Assembly (NCBI GenBank): GCA_030429685.1
Contig: JAUIEY010000139.1
Coordinates: 1 to 5,440, forward strand
Source of the DNA: Gammaproteobacteria bacterium
GTDB lineage: Bacteria; Pseudomonadota; Gammaproteobacteria; Steroidobacterales; GCA-2729495
Direction: 5' to 3'
DNA length: 5,440 bases
The notes below the pieces were generated by a model. It saw only the letters and a list, made by a program, of their open reading frames with translations. It did no database searches and was not told the DNA's origin. Shown piece by piece: positions 1 to 5,440 of the stretch. Numbering within the stretch: position 1 is the stretch's first letter; each line of letters opens with the position of its first letter. Position numbers and translations under genes: made by a program.

Positions 1-149
1 AGGTGACCGTTAATGTCGCGGGTCAGATCGGCGAATTCCGGTTCGCGATGGCACCAGTCGCCGCGATGCAGGGCATTGCGCACCCGCTCGCTCAGAGTCA
101 CCGGGCCGGGATTGAGTAACACGGTGCGTGCTGAAGCTTTGGCCGTCAT
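1..149 (-). CDS. 2-aminoethylphosphonate aminotransferase (class V, PhnW/AEPT-like), N-terminal fragment
   Basis: This is the first 49 codons of a class V, PLP-dependent aminotransferase; the rest runs off the left edge. The visible protein begins MTAKASARTVLLNPGPVTLS and continues with an ERV..AL stretch and the segment GDWCHREPEF (about residues 33-42). The LLNPGP and CHREPEF signatures are typical of the N-terminus of AEP:pyruvate aminotransferases and their relatives. The expected role is transamination of phosphonoacetaldehyde to 2-aminoethylphosphonate in the cytoplasm, the step after Ppd. The ATG shares the bases ATGA with the ppd stop (4-base overlap), and an AGGGAG lies 11 bases upstream, so the start is well supported. 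The PLP lysine and substrate-binding residues are outside the window. Direction and substrate are therefore inferred from the neighbours pepM and ppd; another class V aminotransferase (serine/alanine-glyoxylate type) is possible on the fragment alone. Confidence 0.85.
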   Translation of the reverse strand, partial: MTAKASARTVLLNPGPVTLSERVRNALHRGDWCHREPEFADLTRDINGH

Positions 150-1291
150 GACTGCAAATACTCCCTGAGGCGTTGCCCGACTTCCGCCGGTGTCACCGAC
201 GGCCGCGGCAAATTGTCCGGCACGCCCGCTAACGTCGGCACGTGCAGAAACACCGGGCCCGACCGCCCGGCAAATGCGTTTTCAATTGCCGTTGCCACCG
301 CCGCAGGGTCGGCCAGACTGTGCACCGCACGGTAGCCGCTGGCAGCCGCAATGGCGCAAAAATCCACCGAGCGCGATACCGTTGCCTGGCCGCCCGTGGA
401 CTCATGAATACCGTTATCCAGCAACACGTGCACCAGGTTGGGTGGCGCTTCGAAACCCACCGTGCTTTGTGCACCCAGGCGCATCAGCGCGGCACCGTCA
501 CCGTCCAGCACCAGCACCCGGCGCTGCGGCTGTGCCAGCGCAATACCGAGGCCCAGGCTGACGGCACACCCCATTGAGCCCACCATATAGAGTTGGTTGG
601 CACGGTCGTCACAGGCATACAATTCGCGCCCGGTATAACCCGTGGTCGCAATAATTACAGTGCCTGATGCCGGGTCGGCAACCTGTTGCACGGCCTGCAA
701 GACAGCATTGCGGCTGGCCATAGCGGCAGCCGGCTGAACTGCGGCGGACTGCGGCGGCGTCACCCGCGGCTGCGAACGCAGCGTCGCCGGTGCCACGCTG
801 CCCTTGCGCATTACCAGCGCATAAGGTGTCTGTTCCCTGTCCATGTGCGCCACCGCGCGTTCCAGCGCCGGCTCGACGGCTGCGCTGTCGGTCGGGAAAT
901 ATTCCCAGGGAATGCGCATCAGCTCCAGCAGCGCCGTGGTGATCGCGCCCATCAGTTCGTGTTGCGGTTCGTCGGCCGGGCCGCCCGGCTCGCCGCGCAG
1001 GGTGGGAATCAGCAGCACCGGCGAACGAAAAGTGTAGTTGAGCGAGGTGAGCGGATTCACGGTGTTGCCAAAACCCGAGTTCTGGAACATTGCCACACTG
1101 CGTACGCCGGCAAATTCGGCACCCGCGGCAATGGCGACCGCATCACCCTCATTGACCGCGCCCACGTAACGCAGGTCAGGCGAATCAATGACAAAATTGA
1201 TGAACGGCTTGAGATACGAACACGGCACCCCGCTGTAGAGTCCGAAGCCCCGGCGCTGGGCCGCGCCGATAAATTCCGCGGCTTCAATCAC
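146..1291 (-). CDS. ppd: Phosphonopyruvate decarboxylase (Ppd), thiamine diphosphate-dependent
   Basis: A 381-residue protein of the usual length for Ppd. It decarboxylates 3-phosphonopyruvate to phosphonoacetaldehyde using thiamine diphosphate (ThDP) and Mg2+, and makes the PEP mutase step effectively irreversible. The N-terminal pyrimidine-binding half carries GVPCSYLKPF (21-30), the presumed ThDP-activating glutamate E48 in VNEGDA, and RGEPGGPADEPQHELMG (99-115), a hallmark of this family. A Pro/Ala-rich linker at about 170-192 leads to the pyrophosphate-binding half, with GSMG (238-241), the GDG...N motif (GDG 264-266, N293) and LLDNGIHESTGGQ (290-302), again typical of Ppd. The start is GTG, overlapping the pepM stop as GTGA. 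I see no strong Shine-Dalgarno, but the protein N-terminus aligns with the family start, so reinitiation after pepM is likely. Sulfopyruvate decarboxylase is the nearest alternative by sequence; the adjacent pepM favours phosphonopyruvate. Confidence 0.95.
   Translation of the reverse strand: MIEAAEFIGAAQRRGFGLYSGVPCSYLKPFINFVIDSPDLRYVGAVNEGDAVAIAAGAEFAGVRSVAMFQNSGFGNTVNPLTSLNYTFRSPVLLIPTLRGEPGGPADEPQHELMGAITTALLELMRIPWEYFPTDSAAVEPALERAVAHMDREQTPYALVMRKGSVAPATLRSQPRVTPPQSAAVQPAAAMASRNAVLQAVQQVADPASGTVIIATTGYTGRELYACDDRANQLYMVGSMGCAVSLGLGIALAQPQRRVLVLDGDGAALMRLGAQSTVGFEAPPNLVHVLLDNGIHESTGGQATVSRSVDFCAIAAASGYRAVHSLADPAAVATAIENAFAGRSGPVFLHVPTLAGVPDNLPRPSVTPAEVGQRLREYLQS
161..166 (-). promoter_or_regulatory. 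Ribosome binding site for the aminotransferase
   Basis: The minus strand reads AGGGAG here, 11 bases before the ATG whose first base is 149. It lies inside the 3' end of ppd. The spacing is slightly long. It supports the start at 149, which overlaps the ppd stop, so translation is probably coupled. Confidence 0.5.
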
Positions 1292-2934
1292 GAGAAACTA
1301 CCGGCTGCTACCACATCCTCGACGCTGTCCACATCCAGCCAGTGACCGGTGGTATAGACCGCACGAATCTCCCGGCCGTCAGCGGCCAGGGCCGCGAGCA
1401 GCTGATGCAACTTGGCTTTGCGGTTGGCGGGATCGGCAGCCAGTTCGGCCACGGCCCGGCGCAGCACACCCAGCGCCCCGGCGCGCACCCGCATCACACC
1501 GGTCCATTCGCCGTGAATGGCGTTGTCATCCAGCGTTTCGCCGGCAGTCGTGAGCAGCACACGACTGTTGAATGCACGCCGCGAGTACGGTTCGCTGCAA
1601 CTGACATAGTCAGCGGCACGACCACGGTTGACCGATTCGCGCCAGTCGGTATCCACGGCAATCACGAAATCTTCATCAAGCTCGGCCAGCGAGTCGAGTA
1701 TGTAGCGCTTGAAAATGACGTCACCGAAGCTGATATACAGATCGCGCGAGTCGTCATCGTCCGCGGCGAGCGCACACTGCAACGACAGTAATTCACTGGT
1801 TTTGGCGTAGTCGGGGTTATCGACGTAGTCTGCCCCCTGCAGGTCCACTGCTTCCGGCGCGTAGCCGCGCACCACGGTGATGCGCTTGATGCCGGTGGCA
1901 TTGTAGGCCGCCAGAATATGCGCCAGCAGTGGTTTGCCCTGCACCTCTACCATGGTTTTGGGGCGTTCGGCCGTCAGCTCACCCAGCGCACCGCCACGGG
2001 AAGCCGCCAATACAATGACCCGCGCATCTTCACCCCGCTGCGGCAAATAGCGCTCTTCCGCTTCCTGCAGTTCGGATGCACCCTGCAAGCGGAATATTTC
2101 CTTGACCGGCGCGACGCGATCTTCGACCGAGATCAGACTTTGCTCGCGCTGCATGGTTTCGGCGCACTCGCGCATCGCGACAATGGCGGCGCGCAACAAA
2201 TGATTGGCCCAGATCGCCAGCGCAAATCCGGCTTCACGGAATACATCAGTAGGCGTGGAATAGTACTTGGTTGGCACTATGACCACCGGGCTGCGATCGG
2301 CCCATTCCTTTTTAAAGGCCAGCACTTCCGCCGGGTGATTCAGAGCGCTGTGAATCAGAATGCCGTCGGACCCGGCCGCATGGTAAGCCTCGGCGCGCTT
2401 CAGCGCCTCATCCAGACCCCAGCCGGCGATAAAAGCCTCCACCCGGGTGATGATGGCAAAGTTGTCATCCTGCTGCGCATCCTTGCCGGCCTTGATGCGA
2501 CTGCAGAACTCGTCAATGTCGGCCAGCTCCTGTTTGTCGCCGTCTATAAAGCTGTTGGTCTTCGGGTAAAGCTTGTCTTCGATGCACACCGCCGCTATAG
2601 AGCGTTGTTCAAGTTTCCTGACTAAGCGCCTGACATTATTAAAATTTCCATAACCGGTATCGCCATCCAGCATGATCGGCAGCGAGGTGGCATCCGCCAT
2701 GAACTCCAGCATCTCCAGCACCTGCGTCCAGCTCGCCTCGTTGCTGTCACGCACGCCGTATTGCGCCGACATGCACAGCCCGCCGGCCCACAGCGCCTTG
2801 AATCCGGCTTCTTCAGCGATTTTGGCGCTGATACCGTTGTGAGCTTCACAGAGAAACTCCAGTTCCGGGCTGTTAAGGAGTTCGCGGAACCGCACGGTGC
2901 GGCTGCTGCCAAAATTGTCTGCGCGGTCTGTCAT
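1288..2934 (-). CDS. pepM: Phosphoenolpyruvate mutase fused to a nucleotidyltransferase (PepM-NTase)
   Basis: A 548-residue two-domain protein. Residues about 13-298 are PEP phosphomutase, which forms the C-P bond by converting PEP to 3-phosphonopyruvate. The diagnostic EDK...NS motif is present as EDKLYPKTNS (119-128). Compared with the Mytilus enzyme as I remember it, the catalytic residues fall at a constant +5 offset: D63, D90, D92, E119, K125, N127, R164, H195. The position of Mytilus Ser46 is Gly51 here. Residues about 305-545 are a sugar-phosphate-type nucleotidyltransferase: a P-loop-like LAASRGGALGELT (309-321), PKTMVEVQGKPLL (325-337), a metal-binding aspartate in FGD (D405), HGEWTG (474-479) and DVDSVED (534-540). 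This domain probably joins CMP (from CTP) to AEP or another phosphonate, like PntC. The fusion links the first and activation steps of one pathway. The ATG overlaps the upstream lyase stop as TGATG, and AAGGA lies 9 bases upstream. The protein is cytoplasmic, with no signal peptide. The mutase call is firm; the NTase substrate is inferred. Confidence 0.96.
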   Translation of the reverse strand: MTDRADNFGSSRTVRFRELLNSPELEFLCEAHNGISAKIAEEAGFKALWAGGLCMSAQYGVRDSNEASWTQVLEMLEFMADATSLPIMLDGDTGYGNFNNVRRLVRKLEQRSIAAVCIEDKLYPKTNSFIDGDKQELADIDEFCSRIKAGKDAQQDDNFAIITRVEAFIAGWGLDEALKRAEAYHAAGSDGILIHSALNHPAEVLAFKKEWADRSPVVIVPTKYYSTPTDVFREAGFALAIWANHLLRAAIVAMRECAETMQREQSLISVEDRVAPVKEIFRLQGASELQEAEERYLPQRGEDARVIVLAASRGGALGELTAERPKTMVEVQGKPLLAHILAAYNATGIKRITVVRGYAPEAVDLQGADYVDNPDYAKTSELLSLQCALAADDDDSRDLYISFGDVIFKRYILDSLAELDEDFVIAVDTDWRESVNRGRAADYVSCSEPYSRRAFNSRVLLTTAGETLDDNAIHGEWTGVMRVRAGALGVLRRAVAELAADPANRKAKLHQLLAALAADGREIRAVYTTGHWLDVDSVEDVVAAGSFS

Positions 2935-3821
2935 CAGCGAGCATCCTTGATATCGCCGGCGTAAGCCTGGCCTTCAGCAATCGATTCCTGCAGTCCGACC
3001 AGATCCATGATCTGATCAAACTGATTCATGCGGTCCAGCATGCCGGCCGTGGTGCCCTTGGCGCTGAGTTCCTGCAGGTAGGCCTGCGCCGCGAAACTGA
3101 CCACGCGCACCATGGCACCCGGGTAGATCACCAGGTCAAAACCCAGTTCACCGAGTTCATTCGCCGGCTTCAGTGGCGTCTTGCCGCCCTCCACCATGTT
3201 GCTGAGCAATCTGGTGCGCGAACCCAATTCGGTGCCAACGCGTCGCAACTGCTCATCATCCCGCAGGGCTTCCACAAACAGCATGTCGGCGCCGGCATCC
3301 ACGTAGGCATGCGCGCGTTCCAGCGCCGCCTCCAGGCCGTCGGTTGCCACCGCATCGGTGCGCGCCACGAGCAATGTGGCAGCATCATGCCGTGCATCCG
3401 CTGCCGCGCGGATCTTGCCGCACATTTCGGCGGTGGTGATCAGGCTTTTTCCCTCAAGGTGACCGCAACGCTTGGGTGCGGTCTGGTCTTCCAGCTGAAT
3501 ACCACTGGCGCCCATGCGTTCCAGCAGGCGCACAGCACGGCGCACGTTGAGCGCATTACCAAAGCCGGTGTCCGCATCCACCACCAGCGGCAGCTCGACC
3601 CGCTCCCGCATGCAGGCGACGGTATCGGCCACCTCGGTCAAAGTGGTCAGGCCCAGGTCCGGCCGGCCGATGCGGGTAAAGGAAACGCTCGCGCCGCTCA
3701 CATAGGCACAGCGGAAGCCGGCCTGCTGCACCAGCAGGGCCGTAAGGGCGTCATAAACACCGGGCGCGACCAGCGCTCCGGGCCGGTCGAGTGCCTCGCG
3801 CAAAGCTGCGGCAGGGTTCAT
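2934..3821 (-). CDS. Isocitrate lyase/PEP mutase superfamily C-C lyase (2,3-dimethylmalate lyase or methylisocitrate lyase-like)
   Basis: A 295-residue alpha/beta-barrel protein, the usual length for short members of the superfamily. Visible motifs: YVSGASVSFTRIG (40-52), the metal-site segment DADTGFGN (82-89), EDQ (111-113), the mobile-loop KRCGH (117-121) with catalytic Cys119, RTDA (154-157) and NMVEGGKTP (208-216). A Cys-containing K-K/R-CGH loop marks lyases that cleave 2-hydroxy-3-substituted succinates into an alpha-keto acid (pyruvate or glyoxylate) and a carboxylate. It is absent from PEP mutases, so this is not a second mutase. Databases often label such proteins carboxyvinyl-carboxyphosphonate phosphorylmutase, which would be misleading. 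The gene starts 27 bases after the aconitase small subunit; AAAAGG sits 13 bases before the ATG, a long spacing. Next to an aconitase-type heterodimer, the best precedent is 2,3-dimethylmalate lyase. Methylisocitrate lyase fits less well because no prpC/prpD-type gene is visible. The exact substrate is unknown. Confidence 0.87.
   Translation of the reverse strand: MNPAAALREALDRPGALVAPGVYDALTALLVQQAGFRCAYVSGASVSFTRIGRPDLGLTTLTEVADTVACMRERVELPLVVDADTGFGNALNVRRAVRLLERMGASGIQLEDQTAPKRCGHLEGKSLITTAEMCGKIRAAADARHDAATLLVARTDAVATDGLEAALERAHAYVDAGADMLFVEALRDDEQLRRVGTELGSRTRLLSNMVEGGKTPLKPANELGELGFDLVIYPGAMVRVVSFAAQAYLQELSAKGTTAGMLDRMNQFDQIMDLVGLQESIAEGQAYAGDIKDAR
2944..2948 (-). promoter_or_regulatory. 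Ribosome binding site for pepM-NTase
   Basis: AAGGA on the minus strand, 9 bases before the ATG at 2934 and within the last codons of the lyase gene. It is the clearest Shine-Dalgarno in the window. Together with the TGATG stop-start overlap it fixes the pepM start and implies translational coupling to the lyase. Confidence 0.6.
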
Positions 3822-3848
3822 ATTATCAACGTAACCTTTTGAATTTTA
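3822..3848 (-). promoter_or_regulatory. Short intergenic leader with weak ribosome binding site before the lyase
   Basis: The only gap between genes in the window: 27 AT-rich bases between the small-subunit TAA and the lyase ATG. It holds AAAAGG (minus strand, 3840-3835), 13 bases from the start, probably a weak ribosome binding site. There is room for a TAAAAT -10-like hexamer (3848-3843) but no convincing -35, and no inverted repeat that would form a terminator. The genes on both sides are therefore probably on the same transcript. Confidence 0.35.
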
Positions 3849-4367
3849 TTAATTACCTGAATAGCGTTCTTTCAGCCAGGGCAACAGACCGCCGGCACTG
3901 ATCATCTCCATCAGGTGCGGCGGAATGGGTTCGGTCCGGTAGCTGCACTCCCGGGTCGTATTGTCGATGGTCCCGGCGACCGGGTCCACCGCCAGCAGGT
4001 CGCCCGGCTGAATTTCCGCGTCCGGCGGCAGCGTCAGCAGGGGCAGACCGAAATTGATGGCGTTGCGATAAAAAATCCGGCTGAATGACCGCGCCACTAC
4101 CGCACCCACGCCCAGTTCGCAAAGGGCCATCGGTGCCTGCTCGCGGGCCGAGCCCACCCCGAAATTGCGGCCGCCCACGACGACGTCACCGGGCTGCACC
4201 GAGCCGGCGAACTCCGGGTCCACCGCCTCCAGACAATGCTGCGCCATAACCGCAAGCGGCTCCTTGAAATACAGACCCGGCGCCATGGTGTCGGTGTTGA
4301 TCTCATCACCAAATACCCAGGCCCGGCCTTTGATGGGGTCAGACACCTGTGGAGTACGTCTGGCCAT
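3849..4367 (-). CDS. Aconitase-family small subunit (LeuD/DmdB-like swivel domain)
   Basis: A 172-residue stand-alone swivel domain of the 3-isopropylmalate dehydratase/homoaconitase/dimethylmaleate hydratase small-subunit type. It pairs with the large subunit encoded just upstream and supplies substrate-contacting residues to the iron-sulfur active site. Motifs: GDEINTD (20-26), GRNFGVGSAREQAP (66-79), where the usual GSSRE is GSARE, and YRNAINFGLPLL (100-111), diagnostic for the family. The length suits the short archaeal-type small subunits better than the roughly 200-residue E. coli LeuD. The frame is open to an ATG at 4502, but that would overlap the large-subunit gene by 136 bases. The ATG at 4367 forms TGATG with the large-subunit stop, has a weak GGGAA 8 bases upstream, and puts the family N-terminus where expected, so I use it. 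Genuine leucine biosynthesis is unlikely because leuA and leuB are not beside it. The substrate is not determinable from sequence. Confidence 0.92.
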   Translation of the reverse strand: MARRTPQVSDPIKGRAWVFGDEINTDTMAPGLYFKEPLAVMAQHCLEAVDPEFAGSVQPGDVVVGGRNFGVGSAREQAPMALCELGVGAVVARSFSRIFYRNAINFGLPLLTLPPDAEIQPGDLLAVDPVAGTIDNTTRECSYRTEPIPPHLMEMISAGGLLPWLKERYSGN

Positions 4368-5440
4368 CAGAGGAATTCCCGCGGATCGGCAATCCGCCCC
4401 GCCACGGCCGAAGCCGCCACGGTATACGGTGAACCCAGGTAAACACTGGCGGAGTTGGCGCCCATGCGACCCTGAAAATTGCGATTGGTAGATGAAATAC
4501 ACACTTCATCTTCGGCAAGGACACCGGCGCCCAGTGCAGCACAGGCCCCGCAACCGGTCGGCAACAGGGTCGCCCCGGCAGCGGTCAGGATCGCCAGCGT
4601 ACCGTCCGCCGCGGCTTTGACCATGGTCTGCTGCGACGACGGCGCCACCAGCAGCCGGGTGCCGGCCGCTATTTTGCGACCCTTGAGCACCTGCGCCGCC
4701 ATCTGCAGATCATTGTGCTTGGCGCCTACACAGGCGCCGATGTATGCCTGATCAATAGCGACATCACGGTAGTCATCGGCCGGCCCGCTGTTAGAAGGCC
4801 GGTGCGGTGCAGCCACCTGCGGCACCAGCCCGGCAGCATCAAATTCATGCGTGGCGAGATAAGTCGCATCGGCATCGGAACGCCAGGTAAGAGCCCCGGC
4901 ATCCGGCTCCACCCCCGCGGCACGAATTGCTGCCAGCGTCACCTCATCCGGTTCGACCAGACCGGTTTCGGCGCCGAGTTCCGCCGCCATGTTGGTCAGC
5001 ACCATGCGCTCGGGCATGCCCATGCCCTGCACCGTAGGCCCGCCAAACTCCACCGCACGGAAGGCGTTGTCCATACCCAGTTCACGGCACAGATGCAGGG
5101 CAATGTCCTTGGCTACCACGCCGGTGGGAAAGTCGCCCCGCCAGGTGACGCGGATGGTTTCCGGTACCTGCAACCAGATCTGACCGGTCACTACCACACC
5201 GGTCATTTCAATGGCGCCAAAGCCTGCCATGTAGCAGCCGAATGCACCGCCATTGGTCGAGTGCGAGTCGCCGCCGACGGCGAACATGCCCGGCTGCAGC
5301 AAACCCTGTTCCGCCAGCACCACGTGGCCGATACCCTGCATGTCAAAAAACTTACTGATGCCGAAATGTCTGGCAAAATCGCGCGTCAGTTTGAGAATCG
5401 CCGCCGATTGCGCATCAACCGCAGGCACAAAGTGATCGGT
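4367..5440 (-). CDS. Aconitase-family large subunit (LeuC/DmdA-like [4Fe-4S] hydratase), 5'-truncated by window edge
   Basis: The 357 visible residues are the C-terminal part of a hydro-lyase/isomerase large subunit. The frame is open to the window edge, so roughly 60 N-terminal residues are missing, judged from a family length near 420. The visible chain begins TDHFVPAVD, containing the conserved DH motif, then GGDSHS (56-61 of the visible chain). The three [4Fe-4S] cysteine ligands are present: Cys237 in GACVGAKHNDL, and Cys297 and Cys300 in GCGAC. A C-terminal STNRNFQGRMG and AASAVAGRIADPREF end are typical. The cysteine-1 segment reads GACVGAK rather than the GSCTNGR of classical LeuC, placing it nearer the homoaconitase/dimethylmaleate hydratase-type branches. 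With the small subunit it should catalyse reversible (de)hydration of a malate- or citrate-type acid, and the adjacent lyase may cleave the product. A GTG at 5428 is an internal valine, not a start. The stop overlaps the small-subunit start by one base. Confidence 0.93.
   Translation of the reverse strand, partial: TDHFVPAVDAQSAAILKLTRDFARHFGISKFFDMQGIGHVVLAEQGLLQPGMFAVGGDSHSTNGGAFGCYMAGFGAIEMTGVVVTGQIWLQVPETIRVTWRGDFPTGVVAKDIALHLCRELGMDNAFRAVEFGGPTVQGMGMPERMVLTNMAAELGAETGLVEPDEVTLAAIRAAGVEPDAGALTWRSDADATYLATHEFDAAGLVPQVAAPHRPSNSGPADDYRDVAIDQAYIGACVGAKHNDLQMAAQVLKGRKIAAGTRLLVAPSSQQTMVKAAADGTLAILTAAGATLLPTGCGACAALGAGVLAEDEVCISSTNRNFQGRMGANSASVYLGSPYTVAASAVAGRIADPREFL

Noticed and set aside
686..1345. 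Plus-strand open frame of 219 codons antisense to ppd
   Set aside because: Arg/His-rich, low-complexity composition with no recognisable motif; it lies opposite a clearly conserved gene and is a shadow of high-GC coding sequence.
1918..2625. Plus-strand open frame of 235 codons antisense to pepM
   Set aside because: No family resemblance and no convincing start context; it fully overlaps the conserved mutase domain on the opposite strand.
2934..3821. Second PEP mutase or carboxyvinyl-carboxyphosphonate phosphorylmutase
   Set aside because: The loop has KRCGH with a catalytic cysteine instead of the EDK...NS mutase motif, which indicates a C-C lyase.
3309..3842. Plus-strand open frame of 177 codons antisense to the lyase
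   Set aside because: Shadow frame; the minus-strand protein carries all superfamily motifs in this stretch.
3822..3875. Internal promoter ahead of the lyase
   Set aside because: A TAAAAT hexamer exists, but the bases at the expected -35 distance do not resemble a -35 element; the AT-rich gap alone is not enough.
4368..4502. Upstream extension of the small-subunit gene to an ATG at 4502
   Set aside because: It would add 45 residues of non-family sequence and overlap the large-subunit 3' end; the ATG at 4367 with a TGATG overlap fits the family N-terminus.
3849..5440. Genuine leucine biosynthesis leuCD
   Set aside because: No leuA or leuB neighbour in view, altered GSCTNGR and GSSRE motifs, and linkage to a lyase and pepM argue for another substrate; not excluded by sequence alone.
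1..5440. tRNA, rRNA, CRISPR array, insertion sequence, terminator hairpin or large repeat
   Set aside because: Nearly every base is coding for conserved proteins and I saw no repeat-spacer pattern, transposase, terminal inverted repeat or GC hairpin with a T-run.

Overview
The window is one densely packed gene block, entirely on the minus strand, read from right to left (high to low coordinates). Six genes lie head to tail: an aconitase-family large subunit (5' part outside the window), its small subunit, an isocitrate lyase/PEP mutase superfamily lyase, a phosphoenolpyruvate mutase fused to a nucleotidyltransferase (pepM-NTase), a phosphonopyruvate decarboxylase (ppd), and the start of a class V aminotransferase that looks like 2-aminoethylphosphonate (AEP) aminotransferase. 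Four of the five junctions overlap by 1 or 4 bases. The only intergenic gap is 27 bases, between the small subunit and the lyase. This is almost certainly one polycistronic unit whose promoter and terminator both lie outside the window.

The left half (about 1-2934) is a phosphonate biosynthesis module. PepM rearranges phosphoenolpyruvate (PEP) to 3-phosphonopyruvate. Ppd decarboxylates it irreversibly to phosphonoacetaldehyde, which pulls the unfavourable mutase reaction forward. The aminotransferase then makes 2-aminoethylphosphonate. The nucleotidyltransferase domain fused to PepM probably activates AEP (or a related phosphonate) as a CMP conjugate, as is known for PntC-type enzymes that feed phosphonolipid or phosphonoglycan head-group transfer. 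This points to a cell-surface phosphonate rather than a diffusible antibiotic, but no transferase lies in the window.

The right half (about 2934-5440) is a three-gene carboxylic-acid module: an aconitase-type hydratase/isomerase heterodimer plus a superfamily lyase with a catalytic-Cys KRCGH loop. The closest precedent I know for this trio is dimethylmaleate hydratase plus 2,3-dimethylmalate lyase (DmdAB/Dml) in nicotinate fermentation. Its tight linkage to pepM is the unexplained part of the window. It is either a co-transcribed housekeeping or catabolic unit, or it acts on a phosphonate analogue of a citrate-type acid.

The organism looks like a moderately high-GC bacterium (about 60% GC by eye), plausibly a proteobacterium judging from codon use and the compact coupled operon. 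I cannot place it further. No RNA genes, mobile elements, CRISPR arrays or significant repeats were seen. Long plus-strand open frames are antisense shadows of these genes.
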